A stretch of DNA of 64,000 bases from JABWAJ01 sp046153985 (lineage in GTDB: Bacteria > Bacteroidota > Bacteroidia > Chitinophagales > Saprospiraceae). Each line of letters starts with the position of its first letter. Within the stretch, counting starts at the first letter, position 1. The position numbers and the translations under genes were made by a program. The notes under the pieces were generated by a model. The model had not been told where the DNA came from. It saw nothing but the letters and a program-made list of their open reading frames with translations, and searched no databases. The stretch lies in contig JBJXFD010000187.1 in NCBI GenBank assembly GCA_046153985.1, positions 1-64,000 on the forward strand, in the 5' to 3' direction. This document shows, piece by piece, positions 17,533-26,670 of the stretch.

Positions 17533-19137
17533 ATGGCGCTATATCTATTCGAAAGTTCGCTGTGCTGGCTGCTTTTCTACGGCTTTTACGCCCTGACGCT
17601 CAGCAGCGAAACCTTCTTTCAGCTCAACCGCTGGTACCTGTTGTCTACCTTAGCACTGGGGGCCATTATCCCGCACCTTGAAATCCCGGCAGGCTGGGTA
17701 ACACAGGCGCCCGAAGTAGCTTTGAGTGCCTGGCTGCCCATGGCAGAAGTGGGAGCAATGCCTACTGTTGTTGTGACAAGCACCTTAGGGAGTCCCGCCT
17801 TCGACATCTGGGCTGTATTGATGCCGGTTTACTGGCTCGGTGTGGCCTTCGCCAGCCTGCGCTTTTTATTGGGCGTAAGCCAAATTTTCCGACTATACCT
17901 CAAAGGGCAAAAAATCCGCCATGCTGCCTACACGCTGGTGCTGACTGACCCGGGGCGCCTTCCGTTTTCTTTTGGCAGGTGGCTTTTCGTTAGCCGGGAA
18001 AACCACTTTTCAGAAGCCGAAACCGAAAAAATCATCCGGCACGAGCTGGCGCATATCCGCGGCCGGCATACTGCGGATGTCTTGTTGATGGAAATCTTTT
18101 GCATGCTGTTGTGGTGGAGCCCCGCCGTTTACCTGTATCGCCGATCCCTGCGCACCGTACACGAATATTTAGCCGACCATGCGGTATTGCGCACGGCCCG
18201 GCGTAAAGAATATGGCCATTTGTTGATCAGACAGGCGCAATCCGGAATGCAGCCTGTCCTTGCGAATCACTTTTTTCATTCACAACTTAAAAAACGAATT
18301 AAGATGATGACTAAAATGAAATCTGGAAAACGGGCCTTAGCGAAATACCTGACAGTTTTCCCATTACTGGTACTGGCGATGTTGTTGTTTGCAAACCGGG
18401 AAGCGCTGGCGCAAGCGAAGTTTTCCGATAGTCCGATTGCCAGCGACCCCATTTTCAAAGTCGTGGAAGAAATGCCGCGCTTCCCTGGTGCAGGTTGCGA
18501 AAACAGCGAGTTGAGCACCGCTGCTAAAAAGGAGTGCGCTGACCGGGCCATGCTGGAATATATCAACAAAAACATCAAATACCCGAAAGCAGCGCGCGAT
18601 GCCGGAGCAGAGGGCATTGTGGTAGTTTCCTTTGTTGTTGATCAAACAGGTGAGATTCGCGATGCAAAAGTTGTACGCGATATCGGCATGGGGACCAATG
18701 AAGAAGTGCTGCGCTTAGTTGGCGAAATGCCCGACTGGATTCCAGGCAAGCAACGCGGCCAGGCCGTCAATGTTCAGTTCAATCTGCCGATCAGATTTAA
18801 ATTGGATACCTCCGAGCCAGAAGTGGGTGAAAACGCGAAGCCACAGCCCCAACCTGCTTTCCCTGCGAAGGAGAACGAATGGGAGCCTGCCAATTTCAGC
18901 GCATCGCCTAACCCGGCTTCCAACCAGGTACGGGTGTATTTCGAAACGGAGGCAAAATCGGTGTATATAAGCATTGATGACGCCGCTAGCAAACTCATCT
19001 TCGAAGAGAACGTGACGGACTTCAATGGCGTTTATGACAAAACCTTCGACTTAGCCGGAGTGCCAAAAGGCATGGTTAGGATAATAGTAATAGGGGATGG
19101 TAAGGGCGTTTATTTACACAAACTCATTGTGCAATAG
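17533..19137 (+). CDS. M56 (BlaR1-type) metalloprotease fused to TonB_C and a T9SS-like tail
   Basis: 534 residues from the ATG at 17533 (a GTG at 17473 would add 20 residues). Membrane helices near the N-terminus, the gluzincin motif RHELAHIRGRH (about 169-179) with the third ligand in VHEYLADHA (about 209-217), a fourth helix (VFPLLVLAMLLFANREA, about 273-290), a TonB C-terminal domain (NIKYPKAARDAGAEGIVVV..NVQFNLPIRFKL, about 350-435), then a domain resembling a T9SS type A tail (FSASPNPASNQVRVYFE to LHKLIVQ). M56 proteins usually sense cell-envelope stress and cleave a BlaI-type repressor, but no blaI is next to it. The T9SS-like ending on an inner-membrane protein is odd. Confidence 0.87.
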   Translation: MALYLFESSLCWLLFYGFYALTLSSETFFQLNRWYLLSTLALGAIIPHLEIPAGWVTQAPEVALSAWLPMAEVGAMPTVVVTSTLGSPAFDIWAVLMPVYWLGVAFASLRFLLGVSQIFRLYLKGQKIRHAAYTLVLTDPGRLPFSFGRWLFVSRENHFSEAETEKIIRHELAHIRGRHTADVLLMEIFCMLLWWSPAVYLYRRSLRTVHEYLADHAVLRTARRKEYGHLLIRQAQSGMQPVLANHFFHSQLKKRIKMMTKMKSGKRALAKYLTVFPLLVLAMLLFANREALAQAKFSDSPIASDPIFKVVEEMPRFPGAGCENSELSTAAKKECADRAMLEYINKNIKYPKAARDAGAEGIVVVSFVVDQTGEIRDAKVVRDIGMGTNEEVLRLVGEMPDWIPGKQRGQAVNVQFNLPIRFKLDTSEPEVGENAKPQPQPAFPAKENEWEPANFSASPNPASNQVRVYFETEAKSVYISIDDAASKLIFEENVTDFNGVYDKTFDLAGVPKGMVRIIVIGDGKGVYLHKLIVQ

Positions 19138-19159
19138 GGAATGCGAATGGGAGCTATGA

Positions 19160-19240
19160 AAATTTAAAGGGAAGGGGGCAAGTTGGCAAGGGGCAAATTG
19201 GCATTTTCCAATTTCAAATTCCTTTGCCAATTTGCCTCTT
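19160..19240. repeat. Word repeats (GGCAAGTTGGCAA / TTGCCAATTTGCC)
   Basis: Between the convergent M56 and XisI genes: copies of GGCAAGTTGGCAAGGGGCAA on the left and CCTTTGCCAATTTGCC on the right form opposed arms. The same word family is seen at 58763-58870. It could act as a bidirectional terminator. Confidence 0.7.
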
Positions 19241-19247
19241 TACACCC

Positions 19248-19589
19248 CTAAGCAGCAGCGTACCCGGATTCAGACCGCAATTCAGGAAATTGTAATCCAA
19301 GAACAATGTCACTTTTAAGGATACCCTTTTCTACCAATTGTTGTGCAATCAGTACATCCGTCCGATTTTCCTGAACCCAAACTTTACCGTCCTTTATGTC
19401 AAAATGAAAGATAACATAAAATTGGTATTCGTCTTTTCTCCAGCCACAGTTCAGGAGCTGATAATGCCTTTCTTCACGGTCAATGATGACCTTGGCTTCA
19501 AGGCCATCCCGTTGCTGATTATACATCGCAGCGTATTCCCGAAGCGTGTCAATGATGATTTGCTCGTATTTTATTAGTTTGTTATCCAT
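19248..19589 (-). CDS. XisI family protein
   Basis: 113 residues. Matches the XisI family (fdxN-element excision controlling factor): start LIKYEQIIIDTLREYA, then DREERHYQLLNCGW, the YVIFHFDIKDGKVWVQENRTD core, and VEKGILKSDIVLGLQFPE. In Anabaena XisH and XisI assist recombinase XisF; elsewhere they occur as an isolated pair with unknown role. Its start overlaps the XisH stop by 16 bp. No recombinase is nearby. Confidence 0.9.
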   Translation of the reverse strand: MDNKLIKYEQIIIDTLREYAAMYNQQRDGLEAKVIIDREERHYQLLNCGWRKDEYQFYVIFHFDIKDGKVWVQENRTDVLIAQQLVEKGILKSDIVLGLQFPELRSESGYAAA

Positions 19590-19993
19590 TGCGTTATCTC
19601 TTCTGACATAGGATCAAAAATAACAACTTTTATTTGATATCGGTCTAAGGCTTTTAACAAAATAGGTATTTTTTTGATTTTTTGGTAGGTTTTCTCTGGA
19701 ATAGCGAGGAAGATCAATCTTTCCGGCTCTTGTTCTTCCAGGCCTAACCCATAGTCTAAGTATTGACCTAACGCTGTATGGAATTCATTAGGTATACTTT
19801 CACCTGCAAAACTTTTAATTTCTACTACTATCTTTTCGCCCTCTTTTTGGGCTGCAATAAGTTTCTCCGCACCGAGGTCAACCGGATAGTTGACACCGAC
19901 CAATTTCAAGAAATAAGGATCATGTGTGACAACCCAACCATCTTTTTCTAATGCTCGGCGAACTTGATGATGGTATTTATCTTTTGCAGCCAT
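19574..19993 (-). CDS. XisH family protein, nuclease-like
   Basis: 139 residues. XisH family with MAAKDKYHHQVRRALEKDGW, THDPYFLKL and the PD-(D/E)xK-like core PVDLGAEKLIAAQ..IVVEIKSF, in which D and ExK are intact. Followed by FHTALGQYLDYGLGLEE and a strand IFLAIPEKTY. Known only as an excision helper in cyanobacteria; the intact nuclease motif and tight coupling to XisI suggest a small conflict or addiction pair, which is inference. Confidence 0.9.
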   Translation of the reverse strand: MAAKDKYHHQVRRALEKDGWVVTHDPYFLKLVGVNYPVDLGAEKLIAAQKEGEKIVVEIKSFAGESIPNEFHTALGQYLDYGLGLEEQEPERLIFLAIPEKTYQKIKKIPILLKALDRYQIKVVIFDPMSEEITQWITN

Positions 19994-20187
19994 AAAGTTA
20001 AAGTTTTATATTTTGATGCAAGATTAACTGGTTTTAGTAAATAATTGACCCGGTAATGAAGAGCAAGAACAACCGTTTTACGGCTGCCATCCGCATTGAC
20101 TGCTACCATGACTACTATGTATTTAGACAGAACTTATTACAGTTGAGTCTGCTATGGTAAGGCAGCAGTTATTAAAACATACACTAT

Positions 20188-21054
20188 CTATATGTAATTA
20201 TTTTTAATTTTTTTAATAATTTCATGTAGATAGTAATCATCCTTACACGCGACAGCCTTTCTGGCAAATAAGTACAAATCCTTATTGATCATATTTACAC
20301 AATCCGAATCGTTATCCTGAATAATACAGGCTCCATGTAGTGTAGTTTTTAAAGATTGTGGAGTAGCAAGAATAAATAATTTGTCGGTTAATGGAATGCC
20401 TATCTGGATAATTTCTTGAATACCTGCATCAGCGTAATTTTTTAGTTGCCCTCTTAATTGAAAGCAAGATGTATCTGGAAGTAAGAAGTGATCATCAGAT
20501 TCTATAGAAAAAATCATAAAATCCAATGGCTCCATTTTTTTTAATATCCGCAACGCTATGGAAGCATAGTCAACATAGTTTGAATATGGCGTTTTTTGTT
20601 TTTGGCTAAGATGCTTAACTATCTCTTCGGGGCTAAAGTCATGTATCCTTGAAAAAATTTCTGATTGGAATTTTAATAATGTTCTATCCAAAGTCTTTTT
20701 GTATTGAGGATGTCTGAGCTCTCCTAAAATTCCTAACATTGTTAGCCAACATAAAGCCTCATAAGCTTCTTCCTGCCGCTCCTTTAAAACTAAAAATTTC
20801 TCAATTATTGAAACATGTTTAACGAAATCATCTTCAAAAAGGATTTTTAGTTCTCTCTCTAACGTTGAATGATCCAGACTCCCATTTTCCAATCTGGTAT
20901 TCAAGTGATCCTCACTAAAAAGGGTTTTAGTTGATTTTTTTGGATAAAAATTATTAAGCTCTTTGTCATACAAGTAAATAAGCTGTGTGCCATCATTGAA
21001 AAAACCTCTTTGATGGCATTGAGAAACATAATGATGATTAGTAGGAGTACTCAT
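20188..21054 (-). CDS. DUF4238 domain-containing protein
   Basis: 288 residues, markedly AT-rich. Typical DUF4238 N-terminus (NHHYVSQCHQRGFF, then IYLYDKELNNFYPKKSTKTLFSEDHLN), with a helical middle and the SIESDDHFLLPDTSC segment. No transmembrane segments. The domain occurs in phage- and island-borne genes, function unknown. Preceded on the same strand by a small gene 126 bp away. Base composition unlike its neighbours points to recent acquisition. Confidence 0.82.
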   Translation of the reverse strand: MSTPTNHHYVSQCHQRGFFNDGTQLIYLYDKELNNFYPKKSTKTLFSEDHLNTRLENGSLDHSTLERELKILFEDDFVKHVSIIEKFLVLKERQEEAYEALCWLTMLGILGELRHPQYKKTLDRTLLKFQSEIFSRIHDFSPEEIVKHLSQKQKTPYSNYVDYASIALRILKKMEPLDFMIFSIESDDHFLLPDTSCFQLRGQLKNYADAGIQEIIQIGIPLTDKLFILATPQSLKTTLHGACIIQDNDSDCVNMINKDLYLFARKAVACKDDYYLHEIIKKIKNNYI

Positions 21055-21180
21055 CTTATCTGGAAGTATGAAGACATACGTATTGCTGACGCCAAAATTA
21101 CATTTTTTATTGTTATCGTACTTGCTACACCACCATCACCTGAGCCTCTTCCTTAGTATAGAAAAGTCATCAATTAAAGT

Positions 21181-21504
21181 CTATAGCTGTTTTACAAATA
21201 TTCTTAAATCTAAATTACTAGCTTGTTCATCGTTACCGACTAAAACCGAATTGATTCCTAACCTGGGATCGCTCATGATTTTTTTGTAGATAAGTTGAAA
21301 ATTAGTCACCTCAAAAGTCTCTTCATTGTAGGTGAATTTATTGCCAATAGAAATGTATGGCAAGTCAACAGATTCGTTATTTGAATCAGCATGCTCAAGT
21401 ATATCTTTTAACACTTTTTCATCAGTAAACGAATACAAAAAACCGTGATTCTCATCATCAAGAAATAGTATTCTGAGATAAAGCCTATCGTTGCTTGAAA
21501 TCAT
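21181..21504 (-). CDS. Small hypothetical protein upstream of DUF4238
   Basis: 107 residues, AT-rich, no family recognised. It begins MISSNDRLYLRILFLDDENHG and has mixed strands and helices (YISIGNKFTYNEETFEVTNF) and a YKKIMSDPRLGINSVLVGND segment. Cytoplasmic by composition. Same strand as DUF4238, which follows; the shared low GC suggests they travelled together. Confidence 0.65.
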   Translation of the reverse strand: MISSNDRLYLRILFLDDENHGFLYSFTDEKVLKDILEHADSNNESVDLPYISIGNKFTYNEETFEVTNFQLIYKKIMSDPRLGINSVLVGNDEQASNLDLRIFVKQL

Positions 21505-21711
21505 AACAATTTGCCAGTTTAAAAATTAGTGAAATATTTTAGTGCAAAAATTGAAATTTTGCCTTGCATCTCTTTCAGAACCATACTTTTCATGCGGGTA
21601 TCGCCTGCCCTTTCCACTGGTTTCCTTAAATTTAGCCACTCCTTCTCACACATCCAAAATACCCAAGATTTTTAGCCTATTATGTCCGATTATGTCCGAA
21701 AAAGTCCTATT

Positions 21712-24700
21712 TCACCCCTTCCCCCAATCCCGCATAATCCCCAATCGCCGACTAAAAACATACTTCGGCGTGCTTTTATACAACCCTTCGTAACGCGCGA
21801 CGGCTTCTTGTTTGTAGCCAGAATTTTCTGGTTCCAAACGGAAAAGGACGTAATAAATGGCGGCTAATTTATCGGGATCGGTATAGAGATCGAGCATGTG
21901 ATAAAGCAATTTGCGAGCCTCCTCTTTTCTACCGTGCAGGGAGTGCGTTCGGGCGTTGAGCAGTTCGGCTTCAAAAAGCAGGTCGGGATTGCCGAGGCCG
22001 TGTGCGATGGCCATCGCATCTTTCAACGTTTCGTCCAATGGGGGCAAATCGCCCATTTCCAGCAGCACCATGCCTTTTTCCACAAGGCTGGAACCCAAAA
22101 CCAGCCGGTTGTTGATTTTGCGCGTGATGTCTATGGCCCGGTTGTAGTGTTGCAGCGAGCGCTGAAACTCCCGGGTATAATAAAAAACATCCCCCAGCGT
22201 ATTCACCGCTTTGGCAATGCCTTTCTGATAATTCAGTTCTTCGCAGAGCATCAGGTTTTTCTGCAGGTAATCTATGGCTAAGTAAAAATCGCCTTTTACG
22301 CTGTACAACTCTCCAATCAGGCCCAGGGCAATGGCAATGCCTTGTTTGTCGCCGAGTTCTTCACAAAGCGCCAGGTCTTGACGGAAGAGTTCCATCGCTT
22401 TTTCGTAATTGCCCTTGCGTTCATAAACGCTGCCTATGCAACCGATGGCGATGGAGGTCAGTTGTTTATTGCCCAATTCTTCGCTTAGCGCAAGGCCCTG
22501 TTCGTAGCAACTGAGCGCATTATCGTAGTCGCCGCGTTCAAAATAGACGATGCCCATGTTGGTATACAGTGTGGCCATACCCTGCTTGTCATTCTGGCGA
22601 CGGCAAATGTCCAATTGCACTTCCTGACACTTGATGCCCTCGTCGTATTTCCCCTGGTTCATATAGGTCAACCCCAGGTTGGCCACAATCTGCGCACTGC
22701 CGGCGGTACCCGTGCGGGTATAGCCCAGTTCGATGCTGCGTTCGAAATAGGTCATGGCTTCGTCGTATTTCCCTTGCCGGAAATAGAGGTTGCCGAGGTT
22801 GCCGTGTACCCGGGCCAAGCCCAGTTCGTCTTCAATGGATTCAAACAGGCCTGCGGAAATTTGCAGGTAGTTCATGGCCTTGGTGTAATCGCCGCGCAGC
22901 ATGAGCAATTGTCCGAGGTTGTTGTTGGCTTGCCCTAAGAGGACCACATCGCGCGATTTTTTGGCTAAGCCAAGCGCTTTTTCGTAGGTCTGTTCACACT
23001 CTTCCCATTGGCCGATGAGTTCCAGCACTTTGCCTTTTTTGATGTAGGTACGGATTTGATCCACCACATCGCTTTGGCGGCCCAGTTTTTTGAGCAGTTT
23101 CTCATAATACTCCAGCGCTTGTTGGTTTTGGTAGTTGCGTTTGGAGTAATCGGCTGCTTTCTGCAAATAGAGGCAGGTCTTGTCGAAAACCCCGGCCTGC
23201 TCGTAATGGAAAGCCAAATCCACGTATCGCTCGTCAATGTTGTCGGAATAAAGGCGTTCGATGGCCTCGGCGATGAGTTGGTGCAGTTGTTGAAGGCGCA
23301 CCCGCAATTGCATGCTATAAGCAGCTTCGCGCAGCAAAGAGTGCCTGAAAATATAGCGCAACTCGTTCATGGCCTGCCAGATCTGGCTTTCTTCAGCGGT
23401 TTTCACCTGTTCCTTCAGCAAGAGTTGGGAGTTGCCATTGCGCAGCACAAATTCTTCCTGCACTTTCATCACTTCTGTCAGCACGGGTAATTCAAATTCC
23501 CGGCCAATTACAGCCGCCGCTTTAACTGTTTCGCGCACCAAAGCAGAAAGTCGGTCAATGCGCGCCGTCAGGATGGAATTGATGGAATCGGAAAGCTTGA
23601 TATTTTTGTCTTTGATGGTCCAAAAGCCCTTTACATATTCCAGCACCTGGCTTTCGGTAAAGTATTCCAGCACCTGCTCCAGATAGAATGGGTTGCTGTT
23701 GGTGGCACGCAGCAGCAGGTCGAAAAAAGGCTCACTGATGGGGCCTCCCAGCCGGGCTTCCGCGAAAGCGCGCACCGATTCAGGTTGCAGCACATTGAGG
23801 TTGATTTCCAACTGCGCCACTCCGAGGTTTTTTACAAAGTCTTCCGCTAAGAGCACCGGTTTGGCGCCATCGTCGAGATAGCGCGAAGTGATCAGCAAAA
23901 GCAGGCGGTGGCGGTTCATGACGCGCACCAATTCGTGCAGCAACTCGCGGGAGCTGTCATCAACCCAGTGGCCGTCTTCCAATTCCAGTACCACAGGCCG
24001 CAACAGCGCTTCCGCCGCGATCAGGTTGATGATGGCTGAGATTGAATTCTGATACCGTCCTTTGGCGTCCAATTGTTCCCAAAGCGAATCCGGGTAGGTG
24101 ATGCCGATGAGCGCAGCCAGCACCGAATGGGTACGCTGTAATTCGCGAGAAACATAAGCAGCTTCTGCTCCTTCCAGTTCGGCAAGGCCTGCCAGCAGGG
24201 CCTGCCCCCGGGATTCAAAGTACTCCCGGTTGGCGGTCAGTGGCCGGTCGGGCGACTGATCGAAGTAGTTTTTTAAAAAATAGACAAAGGGATTGAACGG
24301 CTTGCGCAAAATCTGGTCCGACTGGCATTGGTGCCATTCCGTAAGGCCGTGTTCTGCCAGCAGCAGCCGCAATTCATAAGCTACCCGGCTTTTGCCGATG
24401 CCAGCTTCCCCGTACACATAAGCAACACCCGCCGGGCGGTTTTCGAGCAGGGGTTTTGAAAAAGCAAACAACTGTTCGAGTTCGGCCTGGCGACCAACCA
24501 TGGTGCCGGTATAAGCGGGCATGTTGTCGTAGTCGCGCCCGATGAGCTTGAACGTCGGGATATTGCCTTTGATGCCTTTGTATTTGATATCGCCTTTGTG
24601 CTGGAAGCGGAAATGCCGGTTTTTGTGGACTTCCCCGTCCACCAGCACGTCGCCCCAGTCGGCATACGTCATAATACGGGCCGCTAAGTTGATGCGGTTG

Positions 24701-25743
24701 CCTACTGCTGCGTATTGGCAGCGCTCTTCGCCGCCAACAATGCCGGTGTAGGAAGTGCCGAGGGTGACGCCTGCCCGGAATTCCACACCCGCGCCGTGCT
24801 TGAGGTAGCGCAGTTCTTCCCAAATCGCCAACAGGAATTCAATGGCCCGGTCGGTATTGTTTTCAAAAGAAATCGGCGCGCCGAAAAATACGACGATGAC
24901 CCCGCCTTTGTCGCTGAAGTCTACTTCTTTGAAATAGCCGGAAAAATTATTGACCTGGTTGAGGATGATGGTTGCAAACTCGTTGAGCGCTTCGTGGCTT
25001 TTAAGGCCCGTGAAGGACAGGAAAACCGCAATGACGGTGCGGAACTCGCCTTCGCCCTTGTGTTCCAGCAACGGCGCCGGCAGGAATCGAAGCCCTACCG
25101 ATTCGTCTAAAAGCGGTAGGTTGGAAGCGCGCAGCGGCGTTTCTTCAAAAGGGATATTACCCACCACACGGTAATACGACTCGTCTATTTCTTCCAAAGG
25201 CACCACGTAAGGGCCGGCTTGCTCGCGCCAGAATGCATCGAGTACGATGTCCTGGTTCTGGGCGCGGATCTGGCAGGCGGTACATTGGTCTATGCCCTTG
25301 CCCCGGAAATAGAACGACTTGTGCTGATCGCCCACAATGCCCCATTCCACATCGCCGTATGCTAATCCGATTTTGATGCCGATGGTAAATTCGCCGAAGC
25401 GGAAGGCACGCTGACTGAACATGTTGCGCGCTTGCAAGGCTGCAAAAAGTGCCTCGCGGGCATTCACTTCAGGAGCACTTTCCGGGAAAACTGCGATGAA
25501 AGCGTCACCGGCAAAATAGGGGATAAAGCCGCCTTTGGTGTAGACCAAACGCACCAGCGGCGCAAAGATATCATTCAGGATGACCGACATCTGTTCGGCG
25601 CCCCGGCTACCTTCCCGGGCCAGTACGTCCATGAGCGGCGTGAACCCGGACAGGTCTACGAACATGGTATAAGCACGGAATGCGCCGGTTTGACGGTCGC
25701 TTAAGAATTGATCCTGAATGTAATGCGGTATCAGATTTTTCAC
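21712..25743 (-). CDS. Tandem class III cyclase domains fused to AAA ATPase and TPRs (sAC-like)
   Basis: 1343 residues. Cyclase homology domain 1 (about 20-190) has both metal aspartates (FVDLSGFT, D30; FAGDAFIAVF, D80). Domain 2 (about 230-400) lacks the first Asp (FLSFTG) but keeps the transition-state pair in VGNRINLAARI (N352, R356). Next a STAND/AAA-type ATPase with Walker A GEAGIGKS (445-452) and about ten TPR repeats (about 850-1330; G.LY...G.YDEAM..F pattern). This is the C1-C2-ATPase-TPR order of mammalian bicarbonate-sensing adenylyl cyclase. Likely a cytoplasmic sensor; substrate (cAMP or cGMP) is not determined. No membrane segment. Confidence 0.9.
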   Translation of the reverse strand: MKNLIPHYIQDQFLSDRQTGAFRAYTMFVDLSGFTPLMDVLAREGSRGAEQMSVILNDIFAPLVRLVYTKGGFIPYFAGDAFIAVFPESAPEVNAREALFAALQARNMFSQRAFRFGEFTIGIKIGLAYGDVEWGIVGDQHKSFYFRGKGIDQCTACQIRAQNQDIVLDAFWREQAGPYVVPLEEIDESYYRVVGNIPFEETPLRASNLPLLDESVGLRFLPAPLLEHKGEGEFRTVIAVFLSFTGLKSHEALNEFATIILNQVNNFSGYFKEVDFSDKGGVIVVFFGAPISFENNTDRAIEFLLAIWEELRYLKHGAGVEFRAGVTLGTSYTGIVGGEERCQYAAVGNRINLAARIMTYADWGDVLVDGEVHKNRHFRFQHKGDIKYKGIKGNIPTFKLIGRDYDNMPAYTGTMVGRQAELEQLFAFSKPLLENRPAGVAYVYGEAGIGKSRVAYELRLLLAEHGLTEWHQCQSDQILRKPFNPFVYFLKNYFDQSPDRPLTANREYFESRGQALLAGLAELEGAEAAYVSRELQRTHSVLAALIGITYPDSLWEQLDAKGRYQNSISAIINLIAAEALLRPVVLELEDGHWVDDSSRELLHELVRVMNRHRLLLLITSRYLDDGAKPVLLAEDFVKNLGVAQLEINLNVLQPESVRAFAEARLGGPISEPFFDLLLRATNSNPFYLEQVLEYFTESQVLEYVKGFWTIKDKNIKLSDSINSILTARIDRLSALVRETVKAAAVIGREFELPVLTEVMKVQEEFVLRNGNSQLLLKEQVKTAEESQIWQAMNELRYIFRHSLLREAAYSMQLRVRLQQLHQLIAEAIERLYSDNIDERYVDLAFHYEQAGVFDKTCLYLQKAADYSKRNYQNQQALEYYEKLLKKLGRQSDVVDQIRTYIKKGKVLELIGQWEECEQTYEKALGLAKKSRDVVLLGQANNNLGQLLMLRGDYTKAMNYLQISAGLFESIEDELGLARVHGNLGNLYFRQGKYDEAMTYFERSIELGYTRTGTAGSAQIVANLGLTYMNQGKYDEGIKCQEVQLDICRRQNDKQGMATLYTNMGIVYFERGDYDNALSCYEQGLALSEELGNKQLTSIAIGCIGSVYERKGNYEKAMELFRQDLALCEELGDKQGIAIALGLIGELYSVKGDFYLAIDYLQKNLMLCEELNYQKGIAKAVNTLGDVFYYTREFQRSLQHYNRAIDITRKINNRLVLGSSLVEKGMVLLEMGDLPPLDETLKDAMAIAHGLGNPDLLFEAELLNARTHSLHGRKEEARKLLYHMLDLYTDPDKLAAIYYVLFRLEPENSGYKQEAVARYEGLYKSTPKYVFSRRLGIMRDWGKG

Positions 25744-25920
25744 GGACGGCGTGGTGTTGTGCTTTCAGTCGGGAAAATTACGAAGATAAACGCAAATCGA
25801 GGTGCATGAATTGTATGCAAGTTGAAATGCACGATAGTCGAAAAAATGAACCCACTCGCAGAATTAGCACTACTTTAGGCTCCGAAGAACAGCATATTCG
25901 CCCGACAAACAGGTTTTACT

Positions 25921-26655
25921 ATGACAGGTTTTATCAACGGCATCACCGCTTACGCCAACGGCATCCGAATCCTGACGCGCTACAGGCTTTGGGGTTTCAC
26001 GCTTATTCCCGGCCTCATTAGCGCCCTGCTTGGCTTTTTGATTTTTCAGGCGGCGTGGGCCTGGTCGGACGACGTTGGCGGCTGGATCAGCTCGCTTTGG
26101 CCCTTCGAGTGGGGCAAAGCAACGCTGTTGCGCATCGCCAATGTTTTCGGCGGTCTGCTGATCGGCGCTGCGGGACTGATTGTTTTTAAACAGATCGTGT
26201 TGGCGCTGGCTTCCCCGTTTATGAGCTTTCTTTCCGAAAACATCGAAAAACGAATGGCTACCGGGCGTTCTGTGCCATTTAGCTTCGCCAAAGCTATGGA
26301 AGACCTCGTGCGCGGCATCCGCATTTCCCTGCGCAACATCATCCAGGAATTGTTCTATTCTTTTCTATTGCTGCTGCTGGGGTTGATTCCGATTTTTAGC
26401 CCTTTTGTGGCCGTAGCGATCTTTTTGGTGCAAGCGTATTACGCCGGTTTCGGCAATATGGATTATACCCTGGAACGCTATTACAAGGTGCGCGACAGCG
26501 TCCATTTTGTGCGCCAAAACCGGGGTTTTGCCCTTGGCAATGGGACCATCTTTCTTTTGCTGCTTTTTACGGGCATCGGGTTTTTGTTTGCCCTGCCTTT
26601 GGCGACGGCGGCGGCTACGCCCGAGGTATTGAAGCGCATGAAATTGCCTGAATAG
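25921..26655 (+). CDS. EI24 / CysZ-like membrane protein
   Basis: 244 residues with four or more hydrophobic segments. The EI24/CysZ family signature is visible: GITAYANGIRILTRYRLWGFTLIPGLISALL at the start (segments of a longer motif), the conserved FMSFLSENIEKRM amphipathic region and a VQAYYAGFGNMDYTLERY segment near residue 165-185. CysZ members carry sulfate; in Bacteroidota the role is unassigned. Divergent from the cyclase gene; converges on the next gene with 8 bp between stops. Confidence 0.85.
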   Translation: MTGFINGITAYANGIRILTRYRLWGFTLIPGLISALLGFLIFQAAWAWSDDVGGWISSLWPFEWGKATLLRIANVFGGLLIGAAGLIVFKQIVLALASPFMSFLSENIEKRMATGRSVPFSFAKAMEDLVRGIRISLRNIIQELFYSFLLLLLGLIPIFSPFVAVAIFLVQAYYAGFGNMDYTLERYYKVRDSVHFVRQNRGFALGNGTIFLLLLFTGIGFLFALPLATAAATPEVLKRMKLPE

Positions 26656-26670
26656 TGTCTGTTTTATAAC
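26655..26670 (+). repeat. Solo arm of GTGTCTGTTTT repeat
   Basis: GTGTCTGTTTTATAAC lies in the short overlap of two convergent gene ends. It matches the left terminus of the element at 49093 and resembles the stem at 61445. A single arm only. Confidence 0.4.
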
